In this document: positions 1 through 15,800 of the stretch, in pieces
Position numbering within the stretch: the stretch's first letter is position 1
How the letters are laid out: every line of letters begins with the position of its first letter
Assembly (NCBI GenBank): GCA_947650285.1
Contig: CANTFL010000389.1
Location: 310,001 to 374,000 of the forward strand
Source: Hyaloperonospora brassicae
Taxonomy: Eukaryota > Oomycota > Peronosporomycetes > Peronosporales > Peronosporaceae
Length of the DNA stretch: 64,000 bases
Direction: 5' to 3'
Translations under genes and position numbers: made by a program
The notes under the pieces: generated by a model
What the model saw: the letters and a program-made list of their open reading frames with translations, nothing else
Told to the model about the DNA's origin: nothing
The model's database searches: none

Positions 1-957
1 CATGCGAAAGGTTACAAAACAAATAAGTAAAATTGAACACAAGTCTGCGACGAATTTTGGCCGTCCAAAAGAGGCGCGCTGCCATCCACAATAAATAAAA
101 TTTGTCGGACTTAACGGTCGTAAAAAATTGGGTAACTTTATAGAATAAAACCTTAATATTTCAGAAACAAAGCCACGTGAATATTTCCGGAATTAATGAT
201 CATTAAGTAGTGTTTATGTAAGTATGGGACTAGTGAGTAGCTGAGTGACATAGATTGGAACAATTTACATGCTATTGATGAGGTCATAAAATGAACCCAT
301 GTTTTTTTCGTAATATCTATTTAACAGGTTGTAGAGTGGATAACAACATGAGCAACTGTGGTAGAGAAACGAACAGCTTTTCTGTTTTACCTAATTTTAA
401 CTCGCTTCCAGACGATCGACTATAGGAAGGAGTACTACGTTAATGTTTGCTTTGCTTCCTTCTCACCTCATTTACCGGAGGGTAGGGCACTGCACGCTTT
501 GGAAGGACTTGTGTCGAGATACAACTTAACTGCGTATAAGATAGAGTTGTATGTCCCCGTCTGAAAATCCTTACGCAGTCGCGAGTATACTTGTAGGTAG
601 CTCGGTGTGAGTCAGCCCGATCTCGATGAGATCGCAATATATAAAGGTACCTAATTGATCAGCTGACCTTCTGACCATTTGAGTCATCTTGATTTTTTCA
701 CTTTAAGATTTACTATGTCGCTTTACCAATCCCAGCTATCACATTTGTCTCTAAAGATCTTGGTCATTTGCCAAATATCCATCAATATCTATACATTAAA
801 CTATGTGTCTTTAGATCGTCGAACGGCCAAAATCGGCCCGCAAAAAAAATCGACGCGCATAGTAAGTAGCAATAGAAATTTATTCATGTATCTCTGATCA
901 ATAATAAACTAATACTTTTTCTACCCTCATCATTTATTCTGCTGCAGCTTGTCGTCT

Positions 958-1400
958 ATCCCTGATTACCTTCCGCTTGCAAGACGTGGCCCGCTCAATG
1001 TACTCGCTTACCGCAAATCGAATATCGCGTGGTGTGGAGCGCTCTAATCCTATGTACTGCGATCGAGGATCGCGGATGCGACCTTGTCTTTGATTCGACT
1101 GCCGATCGATAATCGGGTGCTCATCCATTATAGCGGATCGTGAAATCGCTCGTGTCCTTATTTACTGAATGCGAACTGCGGATCGAGCGATTTGGTGCAA
1201 ATCAACCTTTTGTACCGCGACCCCTCCCTTGGTAGCGGTCGCAGATTGCGGATCGCGCTTTATCCCCAATTTGGCAACGTTGAGAGCAGATCGCGTGTTA
1301 TGGCACATCCCAATGAGATGTTACGCGAACTTCTTTTTGATCGATACCGCGGTCGCGGATCTTAAAGTATTCTCGTTGGCCATCGCCGTCACTTCTATAT
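958..1400. repeat. GATC-rich degenerate repeat patch
   Basis: A locally GC-richer patch in which the words GATCG, GCGGATCG and ATCGCGGAT recur (near 1063, 1075, 1100, 1133, 1178, 1250, 1289 and 1350). The spacing is irregular, so this is at best a degenerate array. The same words recur at 39.0-39.5 kb and 41.1-42.7 kb, suggesting one dispersed repeat family. No open frame of note. Confidence 0.4.
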
Positions 1401-4400
1401 ATCAAATATAAATTCAGCTTTAGCTATCATCCCTTGCTGGTATAATAGATGCAATTAGACTCTTGCGACTGTCTCCATCAATCACTTGCGAGCTCGGACT
1501 AGCTCAATCTCTGCTTCTATTGCAAAATTGCTCGATCAGCCTACCACACTGACCTGAAATTTATTACTGATTGTGTATAACGTTTGCTCTAAAAATTGTA
1601 TTGTATAATTACCAGACTTCACTACTGATGACAGTCGATTATCAAACTCTTCAAATTGTAACCATTCGGTACCTATTAAATAACAGGTAGCACTCGGCGG
1701 ACTGATTGTCGCCAGAATGTATTTAAGTGCGACACGCGTACAAGATTGGCGATCAATCTGTCTTTGATTTCGTCTATCTTAAAATATTACTCCCCGTGAA
1801 TTTTGCATCAATACAAAGGTTTACTACAATAAAATGTATCATTCTATGCACCTTCCCAAGCAATGTAAGTAATAAAACGTACGTACATATACTACGAAAA
1901 TAGTAAAGAACTATAGATCTCTGACACTTAAAATTTAAACTACGTCACTAAAATTAGGCCTCGTATAGTCAAATAATATATCACATCGTGGCCATTTTAA
2001 AAAAATTATTCAATTTATTAGTTTTGGGCTAGAAGTAGTCGCCAGTATTATATTGTCGTAGAAGGAACGTCATGACCGAAATTGCTGTTTGTTTATATAT
2101 CCTTCATACTTGAGGCGTTAACTGCATTACGTTTCAGCGTACGCCGTCCAATACAAACTTCGAATATGCGTTTTGGCATTGACATTAGCTAACAAAATTA
2201 TTATATACTGGATAGTAGCAATCAGCAAATTTGACTACTTCACTTCTATTTAAGCTGATAATTCAATTATCTTTTTATCAAAGTAACTGGACTCATAGGG
2301 AATATAATTTTGAAATTTCTTCTTGTCTGTTCACTAAATAAACTTCTTTTGCAGATTAGCCACCTTTTCGGCCTTGCAAGATTGGTAAATAGCTTTGAAT
2401 AATTCTGATTAATTACACGACATTACGATAACGAAAACGACCGTAGTAATCTATAAATATTGTACAATCAGGATTGTAGTACATTACCAATCAATACTTA
2501 TTTTCCATACATGATTAAATTTGTCAAATTACAACCCCGGAACTGCGACGTTTTTGTTGCAAGAAATAAATATATTTCGATTGCAGGTAGGTAATATTAA
2601 GCAAATGAAGAGTAGTTTATTGAGTTCGACGGAGACATAAGCAAGAACATTAAAAAGAAGGTAATTCAGTCCATTTAAGTAGTCGCGTTTTTGTACTACG
2701 TTTCTGTGGGTAGTATGCGGACGAAGAAAGAGTGTGGGTTTGTCGTTTTGGTTTTATAGTGTTCGATGGGGCTACAAACATGATGATATTCAATACATTA
2801 AAGCGAAATGTTCGTGCTAGTGAAGAAGTGAACTAATTTGATGTATTTTTGATAATCTGTCAAGTCCTTTTTCAAGTCAGACAATTTCTTCTTGAAAATT
2901 GAGATCCAAATTCTTAGCGGTGCGACACACCGTATCCGTAGCATTTTTCGCTTTATTGTACGATCTGCGCTGCGCCTACTCACACAAGACTCGTAATAGG
3001 CTCTATATTTAATTTTTAAGCACTCAATGGTTTACTTACCGCTATTCAGATAGCAATTTGACGTTGGGTCTTGAAACTATAATGGTTATTTCTATCATAA
3101 AAATCGACATGAAAAAAAAATGATGGAGGAACTATTTCATCTCAGCAATAGAAATCAATAAACATACCATTATAGTTTAGTTAATCAACGTTAAAGCTAG
3201 ACAAGACAAGTTTGTGCTTTAATTGAAGAGGAAATTCGTCGTTCTCGATGCGACAATGATATTATCTAAGCAATCTATGCAAACAGTATAACTTCTCAAA
3301 CATTTACATAAACTTTCCTATTTACAAGAAAGCGCTTGACGGAACATCAAATTTGAAACCAATGCTCTAGTCATAAAGACGATTCCGGGATCACTTCATA
3401 TCGCCATTGAAAGGTCAGCTGGGTCCCGACAAGAGCCAAACACTTATTAATTGAGAATTACCTCACTCTTATATCTCGTACAAAGGTGCGCCATTTTGGT
3501 CTCTAATGCAACTTCTAGCGTACAAGAAATTTAAAACATAGTATATTATAACTCGTATTATCAAAAAGATTGAAATAACAAGAAAATATGACCGGAAGTC
3601 GATTTCATGTAAGGCGAATACTGTTCTAATATGTGTTATAGCATTCAACGAAATGTTCAGTACAACCGGAGCTTATAAAACTCCCTTCAATGCTTTTTGC
3701 ATCGGAAAAATGCGTATAATTCGCCGAATGTTCTATTCTTCGACAGACTCATTGGACTAGTACAAGCGACGATAAGTAGATAAAATCAGCCGAAAATAAA
3801 TAAAGTATTCATTACCCTAACTTATATCTAAAAAAGAGAACGTATTGTTTACTCCATATCAATTTCCGGCCAACCATGCGTCATGTGTTGGAAGCTTTTA
3901 ATATTAATTGCGATTGTTCGCCATCAAATAAAAAGACAATTTCGAAAAAAAATCAGTTAATCGCCTTGGTACGTTGATCTCTAACGATTAACGATGCCGA
4001 ATCAAAGATAATTGAAAGACTTTATGCGTAGTTATTATGCAAAGGATGATACCGCAAAAGTCACAACACCCCAAACTATGTGGCAAAGAAAGTAAAATAT
4101 GTAATTGGGTGCCATGTGCAAACATTTACGGGCTAAAATTCTTTTGTTGAGCTATCACACTCAAGATATAATTTTATATTGATTTAAATTTCTCTGCGTA
4201 ATTTACGGCCTTGTGGTCTACTACTTACACGGTGATGCAGCTAGAAATTGACTCGTTACATTCGTCATCAATCATTATCGTCTACATTTATTGTTTGCTG
4301 ATGATCTTTCTATTTACTTCCTATACGATGGTTGCAGCAAACTAATAATATTGTGTAAAAAGTTCGCAACCACTTAAGAGTTTTGATACAGAGATTGGAC

Positions 4401-6780
4401 ATGGTCTTATCATGTTGATGATGGATCCATGAGGTAATTACATCGGTGGCTGCTACAATGGTCAATTTTTATTAGATGTGCGTTAAATGCAACGTGTCGA
4501 CTACTTTTAATATTGCGCCAGTAAATTGACAATACCTTGGGCGCATGTTTGATACAGACTCGAGGCGTAGAGCCGCAAGATTGAATTTGTTATGAGAAAT
4601 GATCGACAGTGTAAATATTAGGATTCTTAAATTAGTAGAATAGCTGAAAAGTTTAATCACGGATTGTTAATTAGATATAGACATCGTATATTGCTGAAGG
4701 AAATGTGCATGTTTGCTTTAAATGTAAAAAAGAGCAGCAGAAAGAAATAAAGTATGTACAAGACCATTTTAGTTCCATTGGGACTTTCTGGCATGGCATA
4801 TATCGGCTACATTTTTGGAATAGATGATAAAGAGCAGATGGCGTAGTGGTCGTTGAGCGAAATCTTACCAAGCTATTTCAATCCCACTATAAAAATTGAA
4901 TGATAATGTACGGAGATCATTATTCTCGTGCTAGACTTTGATGATGACATTAACAGTCAGCCTCTGCATTTTCAAGCTGGTAGTCGTGATTGACTTTAAT
5001 CCATATGTGACTTGCTTAGGAAATAGATGCCGGAGACGAAGTTGGCGGCATGTCAAATTTAGTCCATCATGAAAAACTCTGTATGGTTTCTGTAACAGGG
5101 AGATATTATTAATTTGTACAGGATGAGATCAGTAATTATGATCTACAATAACATGATCGCGACCGTGTTTAACAAAGATTCAGAATATTCATTAATGCAC
5201 GCTCTGTACCACGAGAAACCTGCGTCAAATCACCGCACTGAATACCTGATGTTTTACTCGCCCGCATACAATTTATTATCCCATTACTATGGTATAAAAT
5301 GCGCTCGACAAAATTGATGATTACACATATCTCATTTACATCAAAGTAAATACGCGCTTTTTGCGATATTTTGGGTAAACAATGAAACAAGCAGCTGGTC
5401 AAGTGTGTCAATGGACCGCAGTAAATCAATATATTTACATGTATACGCCGCTTCACATTTATTTTATTCTTTAACTCTTGTGGTGGCATTATCGAAAATA
5501 TTTACAGCCGCATTTACGATACTTTCTTGTCCAAATGAAGGTACAATATATTATTATATGTGTTGTTCGATTAAAAGCTGATTATGATTAATTGATAAAA
5601 TAGCGGTTTGCACACTTAGATAAATGTTATTCGCCTCAGCAATTAGCCAATATCATCCGCACAACAACAAGAAAGATGACAAGTTGCCGCATGTAGCCTT
5701 ATACATTCCTGATACGGATCAGTACGCATAAACCGCACCGTTTATAATCGATATCCCTTTCGTAGATGTATGAAAGAATTGGTATAAGCCGGGAATAGTT
5801 TTTATGTGTGCAAGTGCCTGTGCTTAAGTAGGGTATCTTGAAAGCACATATAAGTGGGTTACTGTCATATGAGCTCGTTCTTATAATTGGTTTAGCACTG
5901 CAGTGCCGAATAAGACGTCATCGATTCGATATAAGAATGGCGCAACGCTTATAGTATCGTCGAAACGCTTCATATTTTCATGAGCACTTATATCCTGACA
6001 AATTTGTGACGCCACGACAATAACTCCATATCCCACATCGAATTAAAAGGAGCTAGAGAAGTAATCACGTGCAATAACGTAGCGAATTGAGTATGATGCT
6101 AATCAACGTGGAGCCTATTGTATATCAGTCATATCAAAGGAGGGAAAATAGACACAACATTTACAAAGTGTTCTGCTTTCCTACCTTCCTCCACGAGTGC
6201 AATCTTTCGGATTTTACCACAGACAAATGTAATGATGCTGACAGAAGGCCAAAGACGAAAAATTGATACAATCTTTGTAACAATTTGCGCTCGACCTATG
6301 TATTCCAATCATTTTAAAATTAATTCTTATAATCCTTTTCCGGTTTTAGCCATTCAATTAACGTAACTTAATTCTTTCTTTTAAAAAGTAGTGAATAAGA
6401 CCCTCCAACATTAGAATTTGTTTCAAACGCATACTAGCAGCCATGAAGTATAATTTCGCTGGAATGTCAAAACATGGATGTATTACATGGAATATGGGTA
6501 TCAAAAAGAAAAGATTAAAGATCAATGTCGAAAAATTATTATTTCTATCGCTTTGAGATCATCGAGCTGGCACTGGTGAAGCTAATTCAACATTTACTAT
6601 CAAACATATTTTAATTCGTAAATATTCACCCAACAGGCCAATACAGCTCTGATAGCGGCTACTTTAAGTAATATACGAACTCTAGATGCGATCTCGGATA
6701 TTTATTTACATGTAACGCCAAATATTTAATATTAATGTCTTCGCCGTTGTCATTTATATAATAAAGACTACGACAACATT

Positions 6781-6800
6781 ATATATATATATATATATAT
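6781..6800. repeat. AT dinucleotide microsatellite, 10 units
   Basis: A perfect run of ten AT units in the AT-rich desert. Nothing around it suggests a functional role. Confidence 0.95.
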
Positions 6801-9800
6801 TCAGCAGGTCTGACGTACACGAATACTTTCATATTTGTATCAAATTCGTTGGCTTAGGCTATGACACATCCCCGATCCATCTAATTAGGGATATGAAAGT
6901 ATTCTATCTTTGCAGATGTTTGTCAATTTGTTCGTAGCCACCAATTTATAGAGTGCGGATAGTTATCTTCTCTGTACAAATTTGGTGTTTCGCAAGCAAT
7001 GAAATTTCTTCGATCATATCATCACACCAGTTACTTTTGACTCACATCACCACGTTAAGCTGGATAAGTATGTAGGCAGAAAAAGTTTGCTTGTTCATCC
7101 TAAGTAGTTTGTAAGCTGTACATGCTGTGACCAATACTCAGATGATGGGTAAATTGTAGATTATCTTTGGCTAAACATTGATGTTGTATCAAAGAGAAGG
7201 AATAAGAAGGTCACGATCTACATATTTAAGGCGTTGCATATGTATACTTAATGCCTTGTAAGTTTGAGTCCGTATATGCGCAGATAAACACGCATATCAT
7301 AACAGCATTACGAAGCCAAATCTGCAATAAAACGTATGTCACAAACATGGTGATATTACTTCACGATTAAAAATTCCTTATTTACTATTCATCTTTTTAG
7401 CGGCAAATCCTCTTTATATACTCGGCAATAATCGCATAGAGGTATTCGTATCCATCTGAATTTCGTTCAAAAGATGGGACGCGAGTATTGATCTTCTAAT
7501 TTCCTTCAATTAGACTTTGAGCGATAGGCTTGTCGAAAGCAAGTCAAAACAGTTCAGTAACTTTTTCTAAAGATTATAGCTATATTGACATCCAAAGAGG
7601 CTCTTTGAATCGTATCACGCTACGCGGAATTTGACAAAGCACGAACAGATACATTTTCAATATTGCGCGATTCTGCCTTCGGCTATAGTCACGATGCCTG
7701 GAATAATCCATTCGACAGAAGCAGTTGCTAATTGTTCTAGATGCTGCTCAGCGTGCAAAAAGCTTAGTTTCAGGCTTGCTTACATTCAATCTCTATACCA
7801 AACGCTTCTATTGCCACTTTTGCAATTAGTCGTCAAGTCATATACCGTCAAGAATTTTTATATAATGTTTAGCTTTTACTCATTATTAACTTACTTATCA
7901 TAAGGATTTCTTTGCAGACATACTAAATTATAGATATTTCCTGATAAAACACTCGCTTTAATTTGTATAAACGTATTCTATTTGTCGCAAGCTGGGGATG
8001 CACACGGGCGGCTATTATTCATTTTCCACTAGCAAATATTCACTGGTTCTACTCAAATGTCGAATGATACTGCTTTTAATCGTAACGTAATTGTAGATAT
8101 TCTTGATGTGTACTTGTGCAATTGTTGTGGCAAAAAGCAGGCTATCATATCCAACTTATGCGAAAGATAAATCACCATAGGTGTTTACTAGAATATACCG
8201 CTACTAATAAAGGCAAAAATATTAAATAAATATTAGCATCGTTAATTTGTAGCCTATTCTAGCCATACTATGTCAACTATTTGAGGGCGCTTAGATGTAA
8301 ATCTTATATATAAATATGAAGTATAAGAGACTTCTTACAGAAATTTTCTTCTTTGACCACGTTGTGAGTCCACAAGCGCAAACCCGCGCCCATCAATAAG
8401 CACGCAAAATGCGCCATGCGTACGAAAAAGTGCGAAAATTCAAGCAGACACTGTATAGCTTGCGTACTAAGCCACAATAAAAATACTTCCTCGAACAGGA
8501 GGTTGTTTCTATTCAAACCTTATAATATTCATAAAATTCCTTCAAATTGTTTTCAATTTTCCATGTGTTCCTGACTTTTGCACCTTTCGCCAATTAGAAT
8601 CGTATATAAATCAAATATGACAGCTAAAAGGTGACAAAACCCAGAAAAGACATAAAAGGTTTCTCCTGTTTTCACCCAATTTGAAAGGAAAGCTTGTGGA
8701 TTATTTAAATTTTGTTTTGTTAGAAATTTCCTTTTTCATTGTCACCATATTTCTTAATTATTATTAGTCTGATATATCGGAATTGCTTTCAATTATCCTT
8801 CGCGGGGTTCAACAATTACAAGGATAATGTCAATATGTATTTTCGTTAGTACGTCATTTTTAATTGAAGGCCGAATTGAGATCCTGAATGTTGATGGTTA
8901 TGCTTCAGGCATTGCATGATGCCCTACGGTAACCTTATAGGTTGTATTGTGACATTGTTATTTTCATTTTTCGATGGCGCCAAATGCTGTTGGCAATTCT
9001 TTTTCAGGTCTAATCAATTATTAGATCATAATATAAATTTAAAAAGTTTATTCTCGCATCACTTGTCTTCATTTTTATAACTTATGAACATAGATTGAAA
9101 GAAATGAGTTGTGATTGGAGGTCAGTCACCTTGAGGATATTTAACATACTGTTCATCAATTGTATCAATCTTGAATGCACGTTATTTGATATCGGCACAT
9201 AAGCATCATAGGCAGGTCTAAATATTAATATTGGCCGAACCTACGGTACCAAAAATTTTAGGTTTATTAGCAAATTAGTAACGTTAAATGTTACTACTAG
9301 TCTGTAAAGATTCGAAAGAATTTTTCTATGAAGTTAACGAAGCAATTGCGGCATTTTTTGAGATCTTAACACATTAACACAACCTGAAAAGGGGCTAAGG
9401 CTTTCACGTTAATTTGATATTATACAAAACACATACTGATTTACATATGGGGGATAAAGAGTCCCAAGTTCAATTTTATCAATTCTTAGATCCATTATCG
9501 TGTATGTTAGCTTGACTTGAATTCAATATCTGTGATCTTTTGCTCATTTACGCTTTAAGGATGGTTTTCTTATAACTCGGATATATATATGATTAAATGC
9601 TTATATTCAAGTACCTCCAACTGCAAAGGTGATTTAAATTGTACATTGCAGAAATAAAACGTGAAGCTAAGCAGAGTAAAATGTCTTCGAGATCAGATAA
9701 AATATATATGCACCAAAAATCTATTAGTGCTTCGAATCCAAACATCCTAATTTAAAGTTCTAATAATTTTTCTGCACACCCATATTTCATCGGATCAGAT

Positions 9801-12800
9801 GTCGCATCATACGTTTCCAATTTTGTGCGCTATAACATCATGTGGTATGTATTGGTATAACTTCGTCCTTCATTTAGGCAGGCACGTTGTATAAGTATGC
9901 GTAAATTGCAATTTTATAAATTTTGTCGAATAGACCATGCTTTACAAAATTTTGAAATGCATTTTTTAATTGATCTAACAGCTTGACTTCTTCAGCATCG
10001 GACCGAAATAAATCACCATTTTACAGGAGTATGACCATTTAAATATTCAGGATGTTAAGCCTTTCATGTATCTTGATTTTTTAGATAACGTAATTCATAG
10101 CGTTCAAGAAAAAGATGCAAGCATATACCATCTTACGATAATTACTTGATCAGTTAGCTCCATTCCCGTTTCAGAGTTTTATAGTTGTTTACAACCTATT
10201 TAACCCTATGGTTTATACCTTTTATATATATATTTGTATTGTCATAATATGTTTTCGTTATAACTTAGATGCATGCCAATGATGACCGGGGCAAAATAGT
10301 TGCGAGTCGTTAAGTTCCATAAAAATTGTATCATGATACTTCAGGATTTACACGTTGTCTGAGGTGGGGCAAAAGTATTTAATCACTTCTTATGACATCG
10401 TCATAATGATCTGTTTTATTGTAAATCATTAATTCTAAACTAAAATGCGTTTTTTGTACTTCGCTAGCACCTAATTAGACGACTTTAAGTACAAGCAACA
10501 AATGTCAAAAGCAAGGTAACGAACGAAAAACATTCATATACTTAGTGAAAATTAACACGGAAGACATGCGCGTTAGGTCACCTAAGTATTGACTGTAAAG
10601 TCAAAACAGCACCTCGCCATTTTGGTTGTTGTAATTAGTAATATACGGATACAGAATATTAGTTGAGTATCCACTTTTGTGCCTTCCAGGTAATACGTCC
10701 AATAATTGTTTGCCGAAGATGGTAAAAATAGGTTGACTTACTTGCTCAAGCTTTTAGCGTGACTTCGTGACATCCAGTTTATCTATAAAAAAACTAGAGT
10801 AGATGAAGAGGGATTGAAATACTGCGATATTTGCATAAATTGTTAATGTGGTACACAAAGTCGTACATTCACGATCATTTATTTGATCTTTATTCCAACA
10901 AATAAAAGTTTTTTAACATCATTAAAACTACACAGATATTATTATATACTCGATTATTGACTCGTGCAAGACACAATACGTGAACAAAACAGTTTAGGTA
11001 TACCATTTTCGACAGTTCAAATAGTTCTCGAAATATTTATAGGTAATTATTAACTGTTATAATCTTTGTTTTAAAATAGCTCAGGAGTAGGGAGAAGGAA
11101 TTGTGGATCTTGTTAAGAGCTGGCTCTCATCATTAAGTGTTAGTAGTGCCTCAAATTGTATGCTCAATAGGCTATATAGTAAGTTTCCTTTAGTTCATAG
11201 AGCTGGCTGAAATTTTATGTTTTTGGACTTGCAAACTGATTATCTTGTAGAGCTGCACAGTAGAATAGGAGAATTTTTAATGTACGTTCCACATTAGCTG
11301 CTAATTTAACAGCAAAAAATCAAATTGGTAGTTTTAATTGCATTCATTTCTAGTAACAGATTATTCAAGTAAGCGAGAATTTATCGGAGCAATTTCTCTG
11401 ATCCTGTCGAAGTGAAATTACCGTTATTATAACAGGGAGACCAGTTGCCACTTCTTACGATTTAATGCTTTGTCAAAGTTGTTATTTAGGTCGGCCATCA
11501 TCAATAAATAGATACAAAGTAAAATTCCGAGAATTGAACGGCCAAGTTCAGCTTTTTTAAACAATAATGAGAATTAGCATAACCTACCAGACAGCACCAC
11601 ATTTTAATGCTAACAATATTTGACGCCGTGTCAGTTCAAACGTATGTAAACGGAAACGTTTGTTTACTAAAAAAATTGAAATATATAAAATAAGTGACAA
11701 ACTATTGATAATTATTGAAGGGCACCAGGCTATGAATTTGATTCTCGATCCTCTCATGATTTTTCTCTCCGTATATGTGTCTCGCTGCCCTCAATTATAT
11801 TATGTCTTCGACCCTCGTAAGCTTTCGCGTACATGTCCCATCACACGTAAACTTTCGGTTTGGATGCAACTTGTGATTCATTTAATCTTACCAGCCTTTC
11901 ATATACTACCCTAAAAGTATGAAAGTTCGCCTCATTTCGTTGTTGTATAATCGTAATAACGACTGATTAATGTGGGGTCATCCCCCTTTACCAAAACCAA
12001 TTTCACAAAACCTTACATCTATTGACGTTCATTTTGTAAAATTCTGATTAGGAAGTGGCAGGTATCTTTAAGGTAGGTACTTCCAGCTGATCCAAAGCTT
12101 GCACCTAATGATTTATGTTAATTCTAGCATAATATTGAACCGTATTTTATGAAAATCAAAATTACACTGTACGTATGAGGACGTGTGCACGATTTTCACG
12201 ACACCCGCCTTCACTATTCCTGGTACGTGTATGCAAAAGAATACTTATTATCTTTAGATAAGTGTCGAGCCAATAAACTTGAGCCGAAGATTATTTATCG
12301 GCTGGAGTCGAGCATCACTTTTCAACGTTTTAAAGTTGACAAGCTCGCGAAACCCATGTTTTTGTCACCGCAATCTACATGATGACGATGCAAAAGAGTG
12401 CATCACCAGAAATAGCAACATGCATTGATCGATTTTATGATCTTTATAGTCAAGAGACGCGCAATTTTTTACATTAATATACCAGCAATCCAATACACCC
12501 CCATTAAAACCCACCAATGTAATGTTTCTATACGATCCCCGGCGTCGTACTGGCGTCTCTGCCCCTTACGAAGCAATGTTCTATCGTTACATTAAATATT
12601 AAGAGCCACTGAGCGTTGTTAAATACGCTCATAATCGTATCCGCACGTCACCTAGTATCCATTTCACATTTTTGGTGGCTCATTACCCGCAGAGAGGTGT
12701 CTATAACTCGAACTATATTAGAGGTCCATAAGTGCTGGACATCCCATTCCGTGTCATCTGGAAGGCCGATGACAATACTTGGATTTGTCTTAGTCTACAA

Positions 12801-15800
12801 ACCTCATTATCCACCACATCGATCACTAATCGAGATCTATGATTCTAGGCAGAACGCGTGAATCTCTTCGGGATCAGCGGTGAGACATTTCATAATCACA
12901 AAATACCTTCTTTTGCGCATCTGCGGACTTACACACTATACATCTTATGAGTTACTGCGTGTGACAAACGTAATCAGGTTATTTAAGTTAAACTGGTAAT
13001 TAATTATTAGAGTTATACAAAAGATTTTGATTAGCTACTTGGAAGATCTGAAAGATATCTCAGCTGAGTCTTCTTATCCGACGCAAAATCATTTAAGTCA
13101 TGACACTTGAGGAAAAAAATACATTTGACGGCAATTCCAGCGAGGATAGGCGAGCTAACCTCGACTCTTTTCGCTTCTCCGTCCATCTCAAGAGCTTTAA
13201 TGACGTCTTTCTTTCAAGCGAACCTGCTCAGCAAGAGCGCTCCTTCCAAAAAAATCTCACTTGTACGTTAAATGACATCGACAAGGATTTTGTATTTGGT
13301 TGGCATTTTCTGGATCAGCAGTAAGCATCCCTGCACAATATCCAAAAACAATTTCATTCAACACAAAATTAGTAATTAAAGTCATATGAGATAAATGTGC
13401 ATCAATTCTACTAGGACTAAATCGGAATTGTAATCGTGACTCTTGAAAATATCGTCATTTGTAGCCAAAGTAAGGATATTAATGAATGTCATGGAATTCG
13501 TCCTGGAATTTGATCTTCAAATGACAATTTCTATGCCATATCATACACCCCATCGCAACAAAATCATGAGAACTTGAAGTCTTACCAAACAAAAACAAAA
13601 TCTTGTGAAATACAGTGGCTACATACTAAAAATGAAAGTGATTGATGTTAAACTTAGTTTTTTGCACATCATTGCACAACCACTTGCGCGACTACGCCGG
13701 TAGTACGGCCCTCATATATTCCGTTTCCAGTTTTGAAGTGAAGTTATCCTCGAACCTCCAAGTGCCGCACAACTTCAACGATCCTGGCAAACATTAATCG
13801 AGCGATAGAATGGATAATTGCCAAAATCACATTTATATTCTTCAGTGTTTTATATATGTATTTAAAAGCAGTCGTAAGGCTGACGCAATGCGACACAACT
13901 AACGCGACTACGTAGTATTTTACATTGCAACAACTGCATGCATACAAGACCAACAGAACCGGGCATGAAAAAGATAATCTCCGACATGTAATTTATTGTA
14001 AAAAAATCTTTATATCAACGAGGGAAATCGTACGATTAAACACGACCAAAACGATAGGGGCGACGTAAAATGGCAATTTGGTACAGCACACGACAAGAAA
14101 ACTGTTGTTTCGATTAATACACGATTCTCCTCGGTATATTAAAACAAATAATTACCTTCAACGAGTTCACGCTATCCCCTTAATTTAATATGTATTACAT
14201 TATTGACACATTATAGTTAATAAATTACGAAAAATCGCAATAGCGCTAAGCGTGGCCGTTTCACTTCATCGTCCTTCAAAAAAGTGAAAAACTCTGCCTA
14301 ACTAAATTATTAATTCGAACATTTACAATTAATTTTTTTCTACGTTTTTTGCCTTTGTCGTCAGGGAATCGAGATGCTCTGTATATTCGAGTCAGAAAAT
14401 AAAAAACTGTATCTTTTGACCATCAGCAACATAAAATATTTCGTAGTACTTCTGAGATTGTAGAATAATGATCATAAACGTTTATTTTTATATGCGAATT
14501 ATGAGTTGAAATGAGAAACGGATATGCATGGTATCTGTAAAACGTAGTGCTACTGTTCATCGGCAAAGCAGCTAAAGCCGACCATATCAAACTAAATCGT
14601 ACTAAGAATTTTGGTGATAAATGTTTTAATGTATGCATGCCACACCACCAATACCATAATAGCGTGTATGAGTAAAATAACTTATTTTTGTAATATATCA
14701 TTACAACATCGGTGGCAGGTACTTATAGAAGTTTATGGTTTGAATATGCAACTTATAGCATAGTTGAATATGAGAACGTAATGATACGATGAATTAATAA
14801 ATATATCGTATTGATACGAAGGTGATATATAACGTTTTATCGGCGTATTAAAACCGTATGTAAGGTTTTAAAGTTTTTCTATGGGTTAATCTCAAGCCCG
14901 AAATCTAAAATTATACATTCGGTTTTCGGAAAATCGAACACATTTCGATTATTTATTTGGTTAAATCAATCTCGCTGTTGGCTCTCAAGGTCAAATCTGA
15001 TCCATTTTTTGAGAGATGCTATAAATATAAAATCGTCGGAAGGACAAATGAAATTAATGCGTATAGAATTTGTCGTAGCTTCAATAATGACGTTCAAAAG
15101 ACCTTCGTTTTTTATGATGTAATCACGACATATACAAAGACGACGTATAATGTAGCTTTCTTGACTTTATGTAGTATACCGATCGAAGTCCGTGTATGAA
15201 AATCGAAACGATCTCTTGTCTTCACGATCTGCCGCACAATCGCGCCCAAAAAGTTACATAAAAGTATATATTTGGCAATCAAAATTCCGATTTTTAAGCT
15301 ATTCATCTGAAAAGTTTTCACCGTCATTTAAGAAGTTGATCAAAGAACAGGCGCATATTATTTACGAATTCTATATGCGAAGATAAACATGTATACCATA
15401 GTTTGCCAATACAACGAGGACAAGTCTTTCCGTGATTACCGTAAATAAGAGAGCAATCTTGGCTTCCTATCCGACTAAAAAAAAGACTATAATAAAGAAA
15501 GGATACTCTATCAAGCATGTACAAGAAGAGCTGTAGCTCATCGCGCATCGGAATATACGTTGTCTCAAATAATAATTTGTCAGCTATCTATATTATATCA
15601 ACCATTTCGCTTAAGTTGGAGGCACGATGATGCTCAATCGCTTCTAAAACTTTCTTTACTTAACATCACAAGAAGAGCTCATTTTATGCCTTTAACATAT
15701 ATCTTCACGAAATAGTTTTTTTGGCCGATCTATTATCAGTTTTCTTCTCGTTGAAGTAACCATCACTTTTCAATTACCCTCCACATATTTATAGATTGTC

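Noticed and set aside
5169..5489. 106-codon minus frame in the first desert
   Set aside because: Opens on an alternative start, has no domain, and is isolated in AT-rich DNA; expected by chance over 20 kb.
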